Positions 6,616-6,739 of a stretch of DNA of 6,739 bases are shown in pieces (the stretch's first letter is position 1; each line of letters starts with the position of its first letter). The notes beneath the pieces are model-generated. The model made no database searches, was not told where the DNA came from, and saw only the letters and a program-made list of their open reading frames with translations. Source of the DNA: Chitinophagaceae bacterium. Its GTDB lineage: Bacteria > Bacteroidota > Bacteroidia > Chitinophagales > Chitinophagaceae. The position numbers and the translations under genes were made by a program. Location: contig CANKGM010000114.1 of NCBI GenBank assembly GCA_947481355.1, forward strand, positions 1 to 6,739, given 5' to 3'.

Positions 6616-6623
6616 TAACTTTA
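6616..6623 (+). promoter_or_regulatory. Possible -7 box upstream of the secreted-protein gene
   Basis: TAACTTTA differs by one base from the Bacteroidota -7 consensus TAnnTTTG and lies 20 bases before the ATG at 6644. No TTG is found at the usual -33 spacing, so the call is weak. The rest of the 181-base divergent gap (6463-6643) is AT-rich, and I see no gene or clear operator in it. Confidence 0.3.
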
Positions 6624-6643
6624 CACTCTAAAAGAATTACAGA

Positions 6644-6739
6644 ATGAAAAAGATTTTGATGACACTCATTTTTATCCTAGCAGCATTTATCACCTTCTCT
6701 CAAGATTCAAAAATATCCACCATAGACCCTACAAAAAAA
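6644..6739 (+). CDS. Secreted protein, N-terminal fragment, cut by the window edge
   Basis: The first 32 codons of a gene that continues past the right edge. It begins MKKILMTLIFILAAFITFSQ: two lysines, a hydrophobic core (residues 4-18) and a TFSQ end. This is a standard signal peptidase I-type signal as often seen in Bacteroidota, with cleavage probably after S19 or Q20. The mature part starts DSKISTIDPTKK and is too short to identify. It is divergent from the cytochrome/propeller gene with 181 bases between the starts, so the two could share regulation and work on the same substrate outside the cytoplasm, but nothing here proves it. The last seven bases of the window are all A, part of lysine codons. 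Confidence 0.6.
   Translation, partial: MKKILMTLIFILAAFITFSQDSKISTIDPTKK

Overview
The window looks like chromosome of an AT-rich member of the Bacteroidota, possibly a marine or soil Cytophagales/Flavobacteriia-type lineage. The evidence is low GC, no Shine-Dalgarno sequences before the starts, promoter boxes close to the Bacteroidota TAnnTTTG/TTG pattern, a signal peptide ending in FSQ, and protein families typical of Bacteroidota and the Planctomycetes-Verrucomicrobia group. This assignment is inferred from sequence style only.

Layout from left to right: (1) 1-468, minus strand, the N-terminal half of a diacylglycerol-kinase-family lipid kinase that runs off the left edge. (2) 600-1907, minus strand, a 435-residue multi-pass membrane protein of a family I cannot name. 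(3) 2018-3672, plus strand, a compact three-gene arsenic operon: arsR repressor, arsM arsenite methyltransferase and a thioredoxin-type arsC arsenate reductase. A clear palindromic operator lies just before the ATG of arsR. (4) 3715-6462, minus strand and convergent with arsC, a 915-residue predicted lipoprotein combining a cytochrome c domain, a DUF6797-like middle region and a sorbosone/glucose-dehydrogenase-like beta-propeller. (5) 6644-6739, plus strand, the signal peptide and first mature residues of a secreted protein that runs off the right edge. The non-coding gaps are all under 200 bases and hold promoter-like boxes and one operator. I saw no tRNA, rRNA, CRISPR array, insertion sequence or att site.

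How the genes work together: arsenate entering the cell would be reduced by ArsC to arsenite. Arsenite would release ArsR from its operator and be methylated by ArsM using S-adenosylmethionine. No arsenite efflux pump (Acr3, ArsB) is present, because the operon is closed by the convergent 915-residue gene. Detoxification would therefore rest on methylation or on a pump elsewhere. The flanking genes (lipid kinase, unknown membrane protein, periplasmic cytochrome/propeller protein) have no known arsenic role, so the ars operon looks like a cassette set into an unrelated neighbourhood.

Most interesting points: the pump-less ars operon beside an unrecognised polytopic membrane protein with an internal repeat, the ArsR operator that decides its start codon, the unusual cysteine set in ArsR, and the multidomain cytochrome-propeller lipoprotein.
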